From Hymenopus coronatus (lineage: Eukaryota; Arthropoda; Insecta; Mantodea; Hymenopodidae), in NCBI GenBank assembly GCA_030762935.1, contig CM060884.1, positions 71,823,196 to 71,887,195 on the forward strand: a DNA stretch of 64,000 nt, in the 5' to 3' direction. Below the pieces are notes generated by a model that did not search any database, was not told the origin of the DNA, and saw only the letters and a list, made by a program, of their open reading frames with translations. Below, one piece after another: positions 45,358 through 56,040 of the stretch. Within the stretch, counting starts at the first letter, position 1. The number at the start of each line of letters is the position of its first letter. Made by a program: the position numbers and the translations under genes.

Positions 45358-46021
45358 ACATTGTTATTTGCTGCCTCATAAAATCAAGGGAGTTGGTGAC
45401 ACCTGCTATACACTAATGTTAGAAAATGTGCAAGGAAGTGGGCTGCAAAGCAAAGGCAAAAATGCACACTTCCGCATCTGCGCACTGTCATTTGGTAGTG
45501 GAGAGGAGATTATGATGGGACATAATGGGCGTTTACCGCCCTCAGTCTGTATTTAACGACAACAAGGTGGAGGTTCGACATTTGAAAAGGGCACATGTTT
45601 AGTCAGGAGGAAAGGTTTTATTTAAAGCCAGTTCAGGTATACTACAAAGCCAGTATGGGGCCGGGGAGGGGGGGGGGGGAGAATTGTATAAACTTTTTTT
45701 TTTCCCCACTTTGGGCAGCTGGAAGATAGAACGTCCATCAAAGTGTTGAAACGCGTCTGTCGCCAGAATCTGTGTGTACAGCTATGGCTATTGATTACTT
45801 AAACGTATTGAAGCAGAGGGAGAAAACGAGAGAAGTAACGACGTAAAACGGTGAATTTTCCGCTAAGTTTTTCATTCCTTCCCCGAAGCACTTCGGTAAT
45901 TTAGTAAATTTCTTTCGTTCTCTCGTCATCTTCCTTCTCTTTGTAACTTCATTCTAAGTAGAACATAGTTATTTTGCGCAACTACTGAACCGTTGAAGGA
46001 CATATTGCTTCCGTATTATTT
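45358..46021. other. single-copy stretch with a poly-G run
   Basis: G run at 45668-45679. A 62-codon frame at 45368-45556 has no recognised motif. Confidence 0.4.
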
Positions 46022-46140
46022 ATTACTTTTTCTACACGTACTATGTACATAGTGTATAAAGAAGGTATTGCATTCCACTCAAAAATTCGATACCGAGATT
46101 TCACCGGAAATGCAGGTTTTGGGTCTTCCTGAATAAAAAA
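46022..46140 (-). mobile_element. HpE hairpin-end fragment 45
   Basis: Hairpin CTACACGTACTATGTACATA.., then CACCGGAAATGCAGGTTTTG. It abuts copy 46. Confidence 0.75.
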
Positions 46141-46142
46141 AA

Positions 46143-46940
46143 AACTGATGTGTTACACTCACATGACTTTCTCTAACTACTCTACAGGCAAACCTGCTAC
46201 AAAACATTCTTCTTTCAACACCATGTTAATCGAGATAAACATTAGCAGAAAGTACTTATTACTTAGGTGCTTAAAAGTATTCATTATGCTAAACCGATAG
46301 TCAAATGTTTTATAAGCTGTCGTTATGCGATTGTCATTGCTTCTTTATCTTGGCCAGGAGTAGAATAAAATAAAAACGTACACTTCCGTCTGAGAAAAGT
46401 ATAAGTACTTCACAACTGGAACTAATATAAAGGAATACCTCGGTAAGCTCCATGAAAACATAAGGTGTGTATTTTAACAAGATCTACAGTTTTTGTATAG
46501 CAAGTTTTTTGTCTATCTCTTACGGTTTACTAGTTATGCTAAATTAAGCAAAATTCATCCGAAATAAACAAGTATTTAGAAGTTATTTACAGAAAGTTCA
46601 AGATTTACATTATATTTGTGATAGAAATGGCTTTAATATGTGGTATTTTATTCAAAATCGTTAGACATTTATAAGAAAAACAAACTTTTAGAAATGTAAA
46701 ATTAGGGTGGGGGTACATTGTTGAAAATCTTCGTGTCGCATCCTTAGAGGATACCAAACTTAAATACCAAGATATGCTATCCCCCCACACACGGACCTGT
46801 TTCTGAAAACGTTTCTTAGCTTCAGGGGGGCCTAAAACATGTATTTTCAGTGAGATCTAGGTATTGAATTTTTTATTTGAATACAATATTTCTCTATCCC
46901 TATATACATTGTACATACGGGGCTAGAGAAAATAAAAATG
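46143..46940 (+). mobile_element. HpE copy 46, subfamily 2, CCC/GGG hairpin
   Basis: Starts CTGATGTGTTACACTCACAT, the subfamily 2 tip. Ends CTATCCCTATATACATTGTA..CATACGGGGCTAG, the alternative stem in reverse order. Confidence 0.88.
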
Positions 46941-47682
46941 CATTTTTGAAAAAAGGTCCGTGTGTGTGTCTGTGTATCTGTGGACAGCATAGCTAAAAAT
47001 GAAGAGTCCATTAAATACCAAACTTGCTATTTAAGTTCAGGATCTTACAAGGACGCAACACGGACATTTTCAAGAAAATCCCCCCCACACCAACTACATT
47101 TTTATGGAACTTTTTACGAAAATTTTGATTTTCTCAAGAATAGGTGGAACGTTTTTCTTTAAAATATCGAATATTAACGACAAATTACCTGACAAATAAA
47201 ATGTATATCTTGACTTTTCTGGAAAGAGCCTCTGAAGACTACCTTATTCTGGATGAATTTTATCAAATTTTCCATAAATCCTAAACCGTAAGAGATGGAC
47301 AAAAATTTACCACACAACAAATGTAGAACACGTTAAAACACACAATTTATGTTACATACATTTTTTCGTGGATTTGATCGTTTTTGAGATATTCCTTGTT
47401 TTTGGTTTCAGCTTTAAAATACAGTTTCTCTCATACAAGAATTTGTCAACTCCTGTCCATACATACAAACAAAGGAACATCAGTCACATAGCAACCAGCT
47501 TTTGACTATCAGTTTAAACTATGGTACTAGCTTATTTTGTTTCTACCTACAAGGAAGTTGGTAATAAGACTATTTCTGCTATTTTTATCTTGATTAGCAT
47601 GAAGAAAATGGAAGCAAAAGCTTTTTAACCATAATTTGTTGCAGAGATGTAGAGAAAGTGATGTGAATGGAACACATCAGAA
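46941..47682 (-). mobile_element. HpE copy 47, hairpin end missing
   Basis: Begins at GCATTTTTGAAAAAAGGTCC and is complete to AACACATCAGA (47682). It is joined to copy 46 tail to tail. Confidence 0.85.
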
Positions 47683-47689
47683 TTCTTTT

Positions 47690-47766
47690 TTTAGTTGTTA
47701 CATTTACATAGCCCCCTGTAATATCTAAGGCCATATCGGGGGCTTTGCATTAGAAACAACTCGTTG
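47690..47766 (-). mobile_element. SINE family 3, tail fragment b
   Basis: Only the 3' part, with ATAGCCCCCTGTAATATCTA and ATATCGGGGGCTTT. Confidence 0.7.
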
Positions 47767-47799
47767 TCTCTAGGTTTTTTACGTTGGGCTTAAAACGTT

Positions 47800-47968
47800 T
47801 TATTTTCCTCAAACACACACACACGAACCTGTTTCTGAAAATGCTTATTTTGGACTCGGGGGTTCCTAAAACATGTATTTCCGGTGAAATTTCGACATCG
47901 AATTTTTGGATGGAGTGCAATACCTTCTCTATACACCCTGTACATAACACGCATAGAGAAAGTAAAAG
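47800..47968 (+). mobile_element. HpE terminal fragment 48
   Basis: From the CACACAC tract to the hairpin and GAGAAAGTAAAAGT, directly joined to a mariner fragment. Confidence 0.8.
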
Positions 47969-48281
47969 TATGCGAATTAAAGTTTGAATTGCGTGAACAT
48001 CCAACCTATTCGCCAGATCTAGCACCCAGTGACCACCACCTGTTCCCAAACCTCAAAACATTTCCGAAGATTTCACAGCAATGAGGAGGTCATTGATGCG
48101 GTGTACAGCTATTTTTGAGGACTTGATAAATCGCACTACAGAGATGGTTTAATTAAATTAGAACACCGATATGACAAATTTATTAGCCTTTCTGGAGAAT
48201 ATGTTGAGAGACAAAGCAAAAGCATGTTTTTAAATGCTGTTTTCATTGAGAGGCTCGGAAGTTATCAGCCCACCCTAGTAT
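47969..48281 (+). pseudogene. mariner transposase 3' fragment (same lineage as 8400-9618)
   Basis: Encodes LREHPTYSPDLAPSDHHLFP, the third catalytic Asp region, then broken frames to SGEYVER. The right terminal inverted repeat (TCGGAAGTTATCAGCCCACC, then CTAG) is intact near 48250-48279, next to TA. The 5' part was lost at the HpE junction. Confidence 0.85.
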
Positions 48282-48486
48282 GTATGCCAAATAATGAAAT
48301 AAATTATAATTATCTTTCTTAGCGGGTTCTGTTGAGACAGTATATGTCTTGTCACGGGGCAAAGAGTTATTCAGAAGGGAAATATAAATCATAGCTAATA
48401 ATGTTAATTATACCAAGAAGAGAAAACTTAAATATTCATTGAAAATGGGAAGGGAAGAAAGATTTCAAACACGTACAAGTAGCAGA
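48282..48486. other. single-copy spacer
   Basis: Nothing recognised. Confidence 0.4.
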
Positions 48487-48765
48487 GTTGCCACGAGCTG
48501 GTAGCACAGTATACCGTTAGGGTAGAGCATTGACCCGAAGGGGTGAGGTTATACTGCCCGAGGGGAACATAAGGGATAGAAAACAATGCTCTCGCCGGCC
48601 AGGCGACACTGTTTGGGGCATTTGGCGCAGGACATTGGCAGAACCAAGATGTGGTGTTTGGGCGCGTGGTGTAACCCTTAACTGTGACGGAAATAATTAA
48701 TCTTAATACCGACCAGAGTATGGACGAGATCCCTGTATCAAAATTAATAAATAATAATAGCCGTG
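48487..48765 (+). repeat. possible tRNA-derived SINE, family 5
   Basis: tRNA-like head (GGTAGCACAGTATACCGTTA, GGGTAGAGCATTGACCC), a GC-richer body, and an AATTAATAAATAATAATA tail. Single copy here, so tentative. Confidence 0.35.
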
Positions 48766-48924
48766 GTCGGGTAAAGTGTAGTTTTATAGTAGAAAATTTA
48801 GGAGGAATGCGTGTGTGTTGGACGGCGGAAAAAGGCCGAACTAATTGAATAAATCACTTGTGTTGTACCACACTTGAAAGTGTTTCCATGCTAGTAAAAA
48901 TCCTGAGCTAGGGTACCCTCATAT

Positions 48925-49010
48925 ACACACCATTCCTAATACCCAAAACCCGCATCCAGGATTCGAACCCGTGACCACGTTACCGCCCCAATGTGTTATG
49001 GAAGGCAAGG
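48925..49010 (-). repeat. tRNA-like SINE head, unclassified
   Basis: Minus strand reads GGGCGGTAACGTGGTCACGG then GTTCGAATCCTGGATGCGG, a B-box-bearing head. No tail was identified. Confidence 0.4.
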
Positions 49011-49230
49011 AAAAGGGCGTGAAGGCACGGAAGCCATGAAGGGATAGCAGCGTAACAAGGCCCGGGGTAATGCGATAATAGTGTTGTTTGAGCAAACAGC
49101 TGGCGAGCACGAAGTGTTCCTCGGCTGCCGAACATTTCCAGTTTTAATAGCATCCTCCCACCGCAGGCCGACACACTTATGCACCAAGCAAGCAAGCAAG
49201 CTGATTCCTGTTTAAGATAGCACAGATGGT
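49011..49230. other. GC-richer single-copy stretch
   Basis: Three overlapping minus-strand frames cover it. None has a recognisable motif. Confidence 0.35.
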
Positions 49231-50050
49231 CTTCAGCTTTTATATTGCCTCTTCATCACAGTTTAATTGCTTCTCAAGCAATCTTTCAGACATTCGTTTC
49301 TTTAAGGTTATGTATGACTGAAATATGATGAAAAATCACAAAAAATCTACTTTTATACTACTTCTTGGTCACTCTTAATTGCTTTTCAAGCAACCATTCA
49401 ATGATTTGTTACGTTTAAAGATATGTGTGACTGAAATTTGAAGAAAAATCACAAAAAGTCGATCTTCAAAAGTGTTTTTCTAACAACCATTCAATGATTT
49501 GTTACGTTTAAAGATATCTCTGTCTCAAATGTGATAGAATCACAAAAAGTCCACTTTTATATTAGCTGTTGATCCATTTTAATTTGGTTTTTGAGCAATC
49601 TTGCAAAGATTTGTTTTCTTTACGGCTATATTTGAGGAAAAATCACAAAAAATCAACTTTTTTTATTGCCTGTTGAACAGTTTTTTTTTCTTTAACATCA
49701 ATGGTCATATCGGGGGCTTTCACTTGTGAAACCGTAGGTTCAGAACATTAGGTTAATAAACTTTATATTACTAAACACACGCATTTTCACGTTCATACTT
49801 CCAGACTCTATGGGGAATAATTCCGGTTAAAGAAAAATTCCCCACCCCAGCCGGGAATTGAACCCGGGACCTCCGGGTGAGAAGTCAGCTCGCTGACCAC
49901 TCGACCATGGAGGCAGTCTTGAACAGTTGTAATTGCTTTTCAAGCAACCTTTCAAATATTTGTTTCGTTTAAAGGCATTTCTGGCTGAAATTTGATAAAC
50001 AAAAACACAGAAAATAGAATTTTAAATTTCCTCTTCATTACTTTTAATTG
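49231..50050. repeat. old tandem repeat, about 5 units of 110-120 bp
   Basis: Diverged units share AATTGCTTTTCAAGCAACC, GATTTGTTACGTTTAAAGAT, ACTGAAATTTGA and AAAATCACAAAAA. Each contains the palindrome TTGCTT-TTC-AAGCAA. A family 3 SINE is inserted between units four and five. Confidence 0.75.
49683..49918 (-). mobile_element. tRNA-Glu-like SINE, family 3, copy c
   Basis: Full copy, with the A tail at the left (T run on plus) and the tRNA head at the right. TTGAACAGTT at 49673-49682 and at 49919-49928 is a 10-bp target duplication. Confidence 0.9.
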
Positions 50051-50057
50051 CTTTTCA

Positions 50058-50262
50058 GTTCAAAGAAAGATATTCCAACCTCATAGTAACCAGCTTTTAA
50101 AATAGTCTCTCGCTTTAGTTTAATGTATTCCCTTATTTCTCTTGTACTTACAAGGAAGCAAGTTATAAGGCCATTTCTGCAAATGTTTATATCGATTATC
50201 TTGAAGTAGGCAGAGGAAAAAGTTTTTAACAATAATTTGTTATAGAGATGCAGTGAAAGCTA
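50058..50262 (-). mobile_element. HpE terminal fragment 49, old form
   Basis: Diverged TCTGATG-side sequence (AACCAGCTTTTAAAATAGTC, ACTTACAAGGAAGCAAGTTA). No hairpin. Confidence 0.6.
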
Positions 50263-50264
50263 AG

Positions 50265-50455
50265 TTACAAGAAGACATCGTACGTTATGTTGGGATGTCG
50301 CAACAAGAAAGGGGCATCTGTAGGTTTTTTTAAATAAAGAAGAGGAAAATCCATGCAACTCAGACAAATGTAACGTTGTCAGCATAAAGGAGTGCCAACA
50401 CACCGGTTATTTTACTTGGGCCCTTCCCGTCCTTTGCCACAGGCACATTTGTCTA
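50265..50455. repeat. dispersed repeat X, copy 1
   Basis: Shares TGGGATGTCGC, AAATCCATG and TTTACTTGGGCCCT-type segments with 50640-50885. Unclassified. Confidence 0.5.
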
Positions 50456-50600
50456 AACAGTAATTTGTTATAGAGATGTATCGAAAGCCTTGCACCTACA
50501 AGACTATTTATCTAATGTTAATGCTGATTAATACGAAGTAAATAGTGATATTTTGTAAGAATAGCTTGCAGAGAGTCACGTGACTGTAACATAAGCTTTC
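50456..50600 (-). mobile_element. HpE-like fragment 50, oldest form
   Basis: GTAATTTGTTATAGAGATGT and GAGAGTCACGTGACTGTAAC mark a distant HpE terminus, also seen at 52236-52325. Confidence 0.45.
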
Positions 50601-50890
50601 CCTCGTCATTCTATCGGAGCCTTGCACATCCTTCTTAACGACGCATAAACACGGATATCGACATCATTTATTACACATTGTTATGGTGGGATGTCGCTGG
50701 CATCAAGGACGAGGCAGCCTGTAGTAATATTAATACCTTTCAATGTTAAAGAAAAGTAAAATCCATGTTACTGCAGTTACATGTAACCTCGTGAGCATCC
50801 AAGCATGTCATCACACTGTTTAATTTACTTGGGCCCTCTCCATCCTTTACCACAGCCACATTTGACTGCCGTCGTGGTACTCGAACCCAC
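50601..50890. repeat. dispersed repeat X, copy 2
   Basis: Includes CATCCTTCTTAACGACGCAT, GGATATCGACATCATTTATT and TGTTATGGTGGGATGTCGCT, all shared with 52325-52560. Confidence 0.6.
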
Positions 50891-50919
50891 TATTGAAGTC
50901 CAAATTTGGTTACACACTT

Positions 50920-51057
50920 AAAATACACATTTTGCCATACACATAGTTGAACACTTCCTAGACATTTATTGATATTTGTTGCAGTTTTAAAATACTTCAA
51001 CTTCTGGTAATGTAAAGAAAGGAATTTCATCCCCATAGCAACCAGCTTTTAAAACAT
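50920..51057 (-). mobile_element. HpE fragment 51
   Basis: An internal piece (GTTGCAGTTTTAAAATACTT.., CCCCATAGCAACCAGCTTTT), cut by copy 52. Confidence 0.55.
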
Positions 51058-51060
51058 TTT

Positions 51061-51914
51061 TACTTTCTCTATACGAACTATGTACATAGTGTATAGAGAA
51101 GGTATTGCATTGTACCCAAAAATTCGATACAAAGATTTCACCGGAAATACATGTTTTGAGACTCCCTGAATTCAAAAAAAAAAAAGCATTTTTAGAAAAA
51201 TATCCGTGTGTGTGTCTGTCTATGTCTGTGGACAGCATAGCTCAAAAACGAAAAGACCGTTATATACCAAACTTGGTATTTAAGTTCAGTATCTTCCAAG
51301 GATGCGACACGAAGAGTTTCAAGCAAATCCCCACCTCCAACTACCCTTAACATGGAACTTTCTTCGAAAATTTTGATTTTCTCAAAAGCGGCTCTAACTA
51401 TTTTGATTAAAATATCGTATATTAGAGATATTTACCTGACAAATAATATGCATATCTTGAAATTTCTGGCAATAACCTCCAAGACTACTTTATTCTGGAT
51501 GAATTTTGCATAGCTACTAAATCGTAAGAGATGGACAAAAACTTAACACACAAAAAATGTAGAGTACGTTAAAACACACAATTTATGTAATATACATTTT
51601 TTTTTTCGTGGAGTTGATCGTCTTTGAGATATTCTTTGTTCTTGGTTTCAGCTTTGAAAAACTTACTTTTCTCATACAGGAATTTGTCTACTCCAGTCCA
51701 TACAGACAAAGGAACATCAGTCACATAGCAACCAGCTTTTGGCTTTCACTTTAACCTATAGTACTCCCTTATTTCGCTTCTACTTACAATAAAGCAAGAA
51801 ATAAGACTATTTCTGCTAATTTCTCGATTAGCGTGAAATAAATAAAAGACAAGCTTATTAACAATAATTTGTTATAGAGATATAGAGAAAGGCATGTAAA
51901 TGGAACACATCAGA
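51061..51914 (-). mobile_element. HpE copy 52, full length
   Basis: The hairpin CTCTATACGAACTATGTACA..GTATAGAG is near perfect, and the opposite terminus is AACACATCAGA. One of the best-preserved copies. Confidence 0.92.
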
Positions 51915-51917
51915 TTT

Positions 51918-52325
51918 TTTTACTATCGCTTTAGGCTGGTGTACTCCCTTATTTCCCTTCTACTTAAAAGGAAGCAAGCAACAAGACTATTTCTGCTAAT
52001 GTTTTTCTCGATTAACGTGAAATAAATAGATGATGTTTAGCTTAACGTCCTTTAACCTGGTTGGTCATATGGAACACTGAATGGAGTTGGTAAAATGATC
52101 TCATTCCATGGAACTTAACGTAACTAAAGATTCGTCTTCTCAGGATAAGGGAAAACCCCGGAAACAAACTATCTAGTTAACTCATCCAAAGCGAGATTCA
52201 AACTCACGACTTGTTGAATGTGAGGCAGGACTTTAAGAGTATTTCATCTTTATCCTGATTAACCTTTTGTAATAATAGCTTGTAGAAGAACCCGTAGAGT
52301 CACGTGACTGTAACACAAGATTTCC
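51918..52325 (-). mobile_element. HpE fragment 53, split by a SINE
   Basis: Left piece 51918-52035, right piece 52236-52325 (ends GAGTCACGTGACTGTAACAC). A family 2 SINE lies between. Confidence 0.65.
52036..52235 (-). mobile_element. tRNA-derived SINE, family 2, copy d
   Basis: AGCTTAACGTCCTTTAACCT through GGGAAAACCCCGGAAAC to the head (GAGATTCAAACTCACGACTT). Confidence 0.8.
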
Positions 52326-52560
52326 CCCGTCCTTCTATCAGAGCCTTGCTCTTCCGCCTGGAAGGAATTCCCATCAATATTAAGGAAAAGATAATGGATT
52401 TGTGAGCAGCAGTTTTCACTTATTCGGTGCTGGACGAACATCCTTCTTAACGACGCATAAACACGGATATCGACATCATTTATTACAGCAGACACACATT
52501 GTTATGGTGGGATGTCGCTGGCATCAAGGAAGGGACACCGATCTTTCTCCCTTCCGATAT
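52326..52560. repeat. dispersed repeat X, copy 3
   Basis: Matches copy 2 but contains about 90 extra bases (52345-52437) absent there. Confidence 0.6.
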
Positions 52561-52763
52561 TCACCGTACGGACCATTAATCATATTGTCTGTCCCGATAA
52601 CGAGGCGAGGACCCCTGTGTTTATAAATGGGAATGATGAATATATCCCTGGAGACTCGAACAGGAAGCCATCCACCAATTTCTTTTATTAACTTAGAGTA
52701 GGTTCAGTAACCCCTGTCTCATATCACACTTACTGTAAAACTGATATTCTCTAGATAACCTAT
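52561..52763. other. single-copy spacer
   Basis: Nothing recognised. Confidence 0.4.
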
Positions 52764-52890
52764 TTTCACTTTCTCTACACGTACTATGAACTTAGTGTAT
52801 AGACGAGGTATTACATTCCACCCAGAAATTCAGTACCGAGATTTCACCGGAAACATATGTTTTGGGAACCCCTTAATAAATAAAAATACA
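52764..52890 (-). mobile_element. HpE hairpin-end fragment 54
   Basis: Hairpin with one mismatch, then CACCGGAAACATATGTTTTG. It abuts copy 55. Confidence 0.75.
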
Positions 52891-53940
52891 TGCAATCACA
52901 TGACTTTCTCCACATCTCTGCAAAAAAAAAAATATTTTTTTTTTAATTGTTCAATTTATATAGCCCCCTTTAACATCTAAGGTCATATAGGGGGCTTTGT
53001 TGTCTGTAGCTTTTTTTTTTTAATACGTTTTGTTTAAATCATTTGATTTTCCTCAAACACACACATATTTCCAGACTCTGTAGGGGATATAGAATAATTC
53101 TGACTAAAGAAAAATTCCCCGCCCCAACCGCGAATCGAACCCGGGACCTCCAAGTGAGAAATCAGCTGCTTGACCAATCGACCACGGAGATAGATACAAC
53201 AAATCATTATTAAAAACCTAATGCTTCTATTTAGTCCATACTAATCGAGATAAAAATAGTAGATATAGTCTTATTACTTGCTTCCTTGTAAGTAGAGGCA
53301 AAATAAGGGAGTACCATAGGTTAATGTGATAGTCAAAAGCTGGTTGCTATGTGACTGAAGTTCCTTTTTTTTTGTATAGACAGGAGTTCAAAATTCCTGT
53401 ATGAGAAAAATTTAAATTTTTAAAGCTTAGACAAGGACTATCTCAAAAACGATGAACTCTACGAAAAAACTGTATGTAACATAAATTGTGTGTTTTAACT
53501 CTACATTTTTGTGTGGTAAGTTTTTGTCTCTTATGGTTTAACAGTTATGCAAAATTCCGTAAAAGTCATCCAGAATAAAATAGTCTTCAGAGGCTATTCC
53601 CAGAATATTCAATATATACATATTATTTTCAGGTAAATATCTTTAATATACGTTATTTTATTTAAAATCGTTAGAGCCATTTTTGAGAAAATCAACATTT
53701 CCGAAAAAAGTTCCATGTAAAGGGTAGTTGGGTTGGAGAGGGGTTTGAAAATCCTTGTGTCGCATCTTTGGAAGGCACCAAACTTAAATACTAAGTTTGG
53801 TATTTAACGGTCTTTGCGTTTTTTAGCTCTGCTGTCCGCAGACACACACACATGGATCTTTTTCCAGGAAAGCTTCTTTTTTTTGGATTCAGAGGGACTT
53901 TCTCTATACACTATGTACATAGTACGTGCAGGGAAAATAA
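52891..53940 (+). mobile_element. HpE copy 55, split by a SINE
   Basis: The start is truncated (CAATCACATGACTTTCTC). A family 3 SINE sits at 52930-53192. About 80 bases before the hairpin are deleted (GGATTCAGAGGGACTTTCTC). Confidence 0.85.
52930..53192 (-). mobile_element. tRNA-Glu-like SINE, family 3, copy d
   Basis: Tail at the left with a T run. Head at the right with GGGTTCGATTCGCGGTTGGG and GGTCAAGCAGCTGATTTCTC on the minus strand. Confidence 0.8.
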
Positions 53941-53944
53941 AAAA

Positions 53945-54232
53945 TAAATTAAATATAAAAATTTAGATCTTGATAACTCAATAAACTTATGTTGTATACC
54001 TTTTTTGTAGAGCTAACTGTTTCCGAGGTATTTCTTGGTATTTATTTTAATATTTTCAATACTTTAATCTCTCTCAAATGGGAATTCGTTATACATTTTT
54101 TATTCTGGTCATGCAAAAAGAAGCATATTTCAATTGCAACATTAGTAACCAGCTTTTAAAATATTTGGTGATCGCTTTACCCTGTGTATTTCCTTATTTT
54201 ACTTCTACTTACAGGGGAATAAGCAATATATT
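53945..54232 (-). mobile_element. HpE fragment 56, old subfamily
   Basis: Diverged TCTGATG half: CCGAGGTATTTCTTGG.., TAACCAGCTTTTAAAATATT, ACTTCTACTTACAGGGG. Confidence 0.55.
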
Positions 54233-54666
54233 CGTTTGACGAAGATAAGCCTCGATTCTGAAACACAGTTCTGCATTGGAAATTTATTATGGGTACAGTT
54301 ATTTCATAGATATGATATATTAACCGCTCGTCTGCGGCTAGATGCTAGTTTTAACAGATTATTTTCAACAGTTCTATATGCAATAAGTTTTGCTATAATT
54401 TCGACCAGAATATCAATACCTAATCTAATAAAAATGCGAGCTCGTACTGTATGCTTTGCGGTTAGCGTCACAATGGGTTTAACGGCTCCCAATACATTCC
54501 TAGAGCATGGAACTATTTTACTCTCGTTCGACTCTATACAGCTTTAAACAAGACCAGTATTTGCCCGCATACCTCGGTTTAGCCATGGGATTTTTATGAA
54601 TTCACTAGCTGAAATAGCAGCATATACGCTACACTGCTTTCAGGACAGCTGCCTTAGAAATACAAA
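54233..54666. other. single-copy stretch with open frames on both strands
   Basis: Plus 54236-54547 reads 103 codons. Minus about 54545-54304 reads 77 or more codons (VLGAVKPIVTLTAKHTVRAR, then IFIRLGIDILVEIIAKLIAY) and looks slightly more protein-like. It has no known match in my memory and no splice signals I trust. Could be an exon or an unclassified TE piece. Confidence 0.25.
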
Positions 54667-55349
54667 TCTGAGGTGTTCCATTTACATGACTTTCTCTACA
54701 TCTCTGCAACAAATTGTTCTCAAAAAGCTAATGCTTTTATTTACTTAATGCTAATCGAGAAAAAAAATAGCAGAAATACTTTTATTACTTGCTTCCTTGT
54801 AAGTAGAAGCAAAATAAGGGAATGCCATAGGTTAAAGTGTACAAACAGGAGTTGTCAGATTCCTGTATGAGGAAAGTATCTAAGTTTTTTAAAGCTGAAA
54901 ACAAAAACAACAAATACCTAAAAAGTGATAAACTCCGCGAAAAAAAAGTATATAACATAAACAGTGCGATATAGAGTGCTCTACATTTTTTGTGTGGTAA
55001 GTTTTTGTCCATCTCTTATGGTTTAGCAGTTGTGCAAAATTCCGAAAAACTCATCCAGAATAAAGTAGTCTTCAGAGGCTATTCCCAGAAAATTCAAGAT
55101 ATACATTTCATTTATGAGATAAATATCTTTAATAAACGATATTTTAATCAAAATCGTTAGTCATTTTTGAGAAAATTAAAATTTTCGAAAAAAATTCCAG
55201 GTAAAGGGTAGTTTGTGGTGGGGGAATTTTCTTCAAAATCTTTTGTTTCGCATCCCTGGAAGATACTAAACTTAAATATCAAGTTTGGTATTTTACGCAC
55301 TTTTCGTTTTTGAGTTATGTCCAGGCACACGGACCTTATTCTGAAAATG

Positions 55350-55402
<53 letters not shown>

Positions 55403-55519
55403 CCCTGGATACATGGGACTCTAAAAGGTGTATTTCCGGTGAAATCTCAGTATCTAATTTTTTGCGTGTAGTGCAATACCTTCTCTATACACTATGCTCA
55501 TAGTACGTGTAGAGAAAGT
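54667..55519 (+). mobile_element. HpE copy 57, full length
   Basis: Starts TCTGAGGTGTTCCATTTACA and ends with an intact hairpin and GAGAAAGT. Its short T run before GGATACA has expanded to about 52 T (55351-55402). Confidence 0.92.
55351..55402. repeat. poly-T expansion inside HpE copy 57
   Basis: About 52 T where other copies have 5-9. Confidence 0.95.
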
Positions 55520-55809
55520 AAAAAAGTAAGTTGTGCAGATGAAAAGCAGCAATGCAAGAAGAAAATGACACAAAATTCAAGAGCAGAGGAAAGGAAAAGA
55601 AAGCTGGGGGTCTACCCTACCAACCTGGTGGATTTTAATGTGAGACATGCATTCAAACCTTTCCTTGGTTTCTCGCTATTCATATTTTCAGCATTTTTTC
55701 TTCCTGTAAAATGCTCCTTGCGGAGCAGTTTTTCTGTTACACGAATAACATTTGCTGTTCATGTTCACAAAGCCCAGGTTTTACTGTTAGATGTATTGTG
55801 AAGCTAGAG
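55520..55809. other. single-copy stretch with one open frame
   Basis: A 78-codon plus-strand frame (55565-55801) has a hydrophobic middle (FLGFSLFIFSAFFLPV) that could be a membrane segment. No family recognised. Confidence 0.25.
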
Positions 55810-56040
55810 CTAATATATTATACCAAAAGTTTGTTTTGTCACAAGATACATTTTTATGACGCGACAAAAACATAAATACATATGAGCACAACTTCCAAAC
55901 CATTTGAGCAACATGTTTGAAATTTGCACTGACACTTATTTGTATTATATTTTCCATGTTGTATACATTTCAAAATGTTAGCATTAGGTGTTAGTGTAGA
56001 ATTTCAAACTTTCAATCAATGCATGTCCCTAATAACTGCT
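55810..56040. repeat. dispersed repeat Z, copy 2
   Basis: Matches 44207-44489 in the segments ACTTCCAAACCATTTGAGCA and AAACTTTCAATCAATGCATG. Confidence 0.45.
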
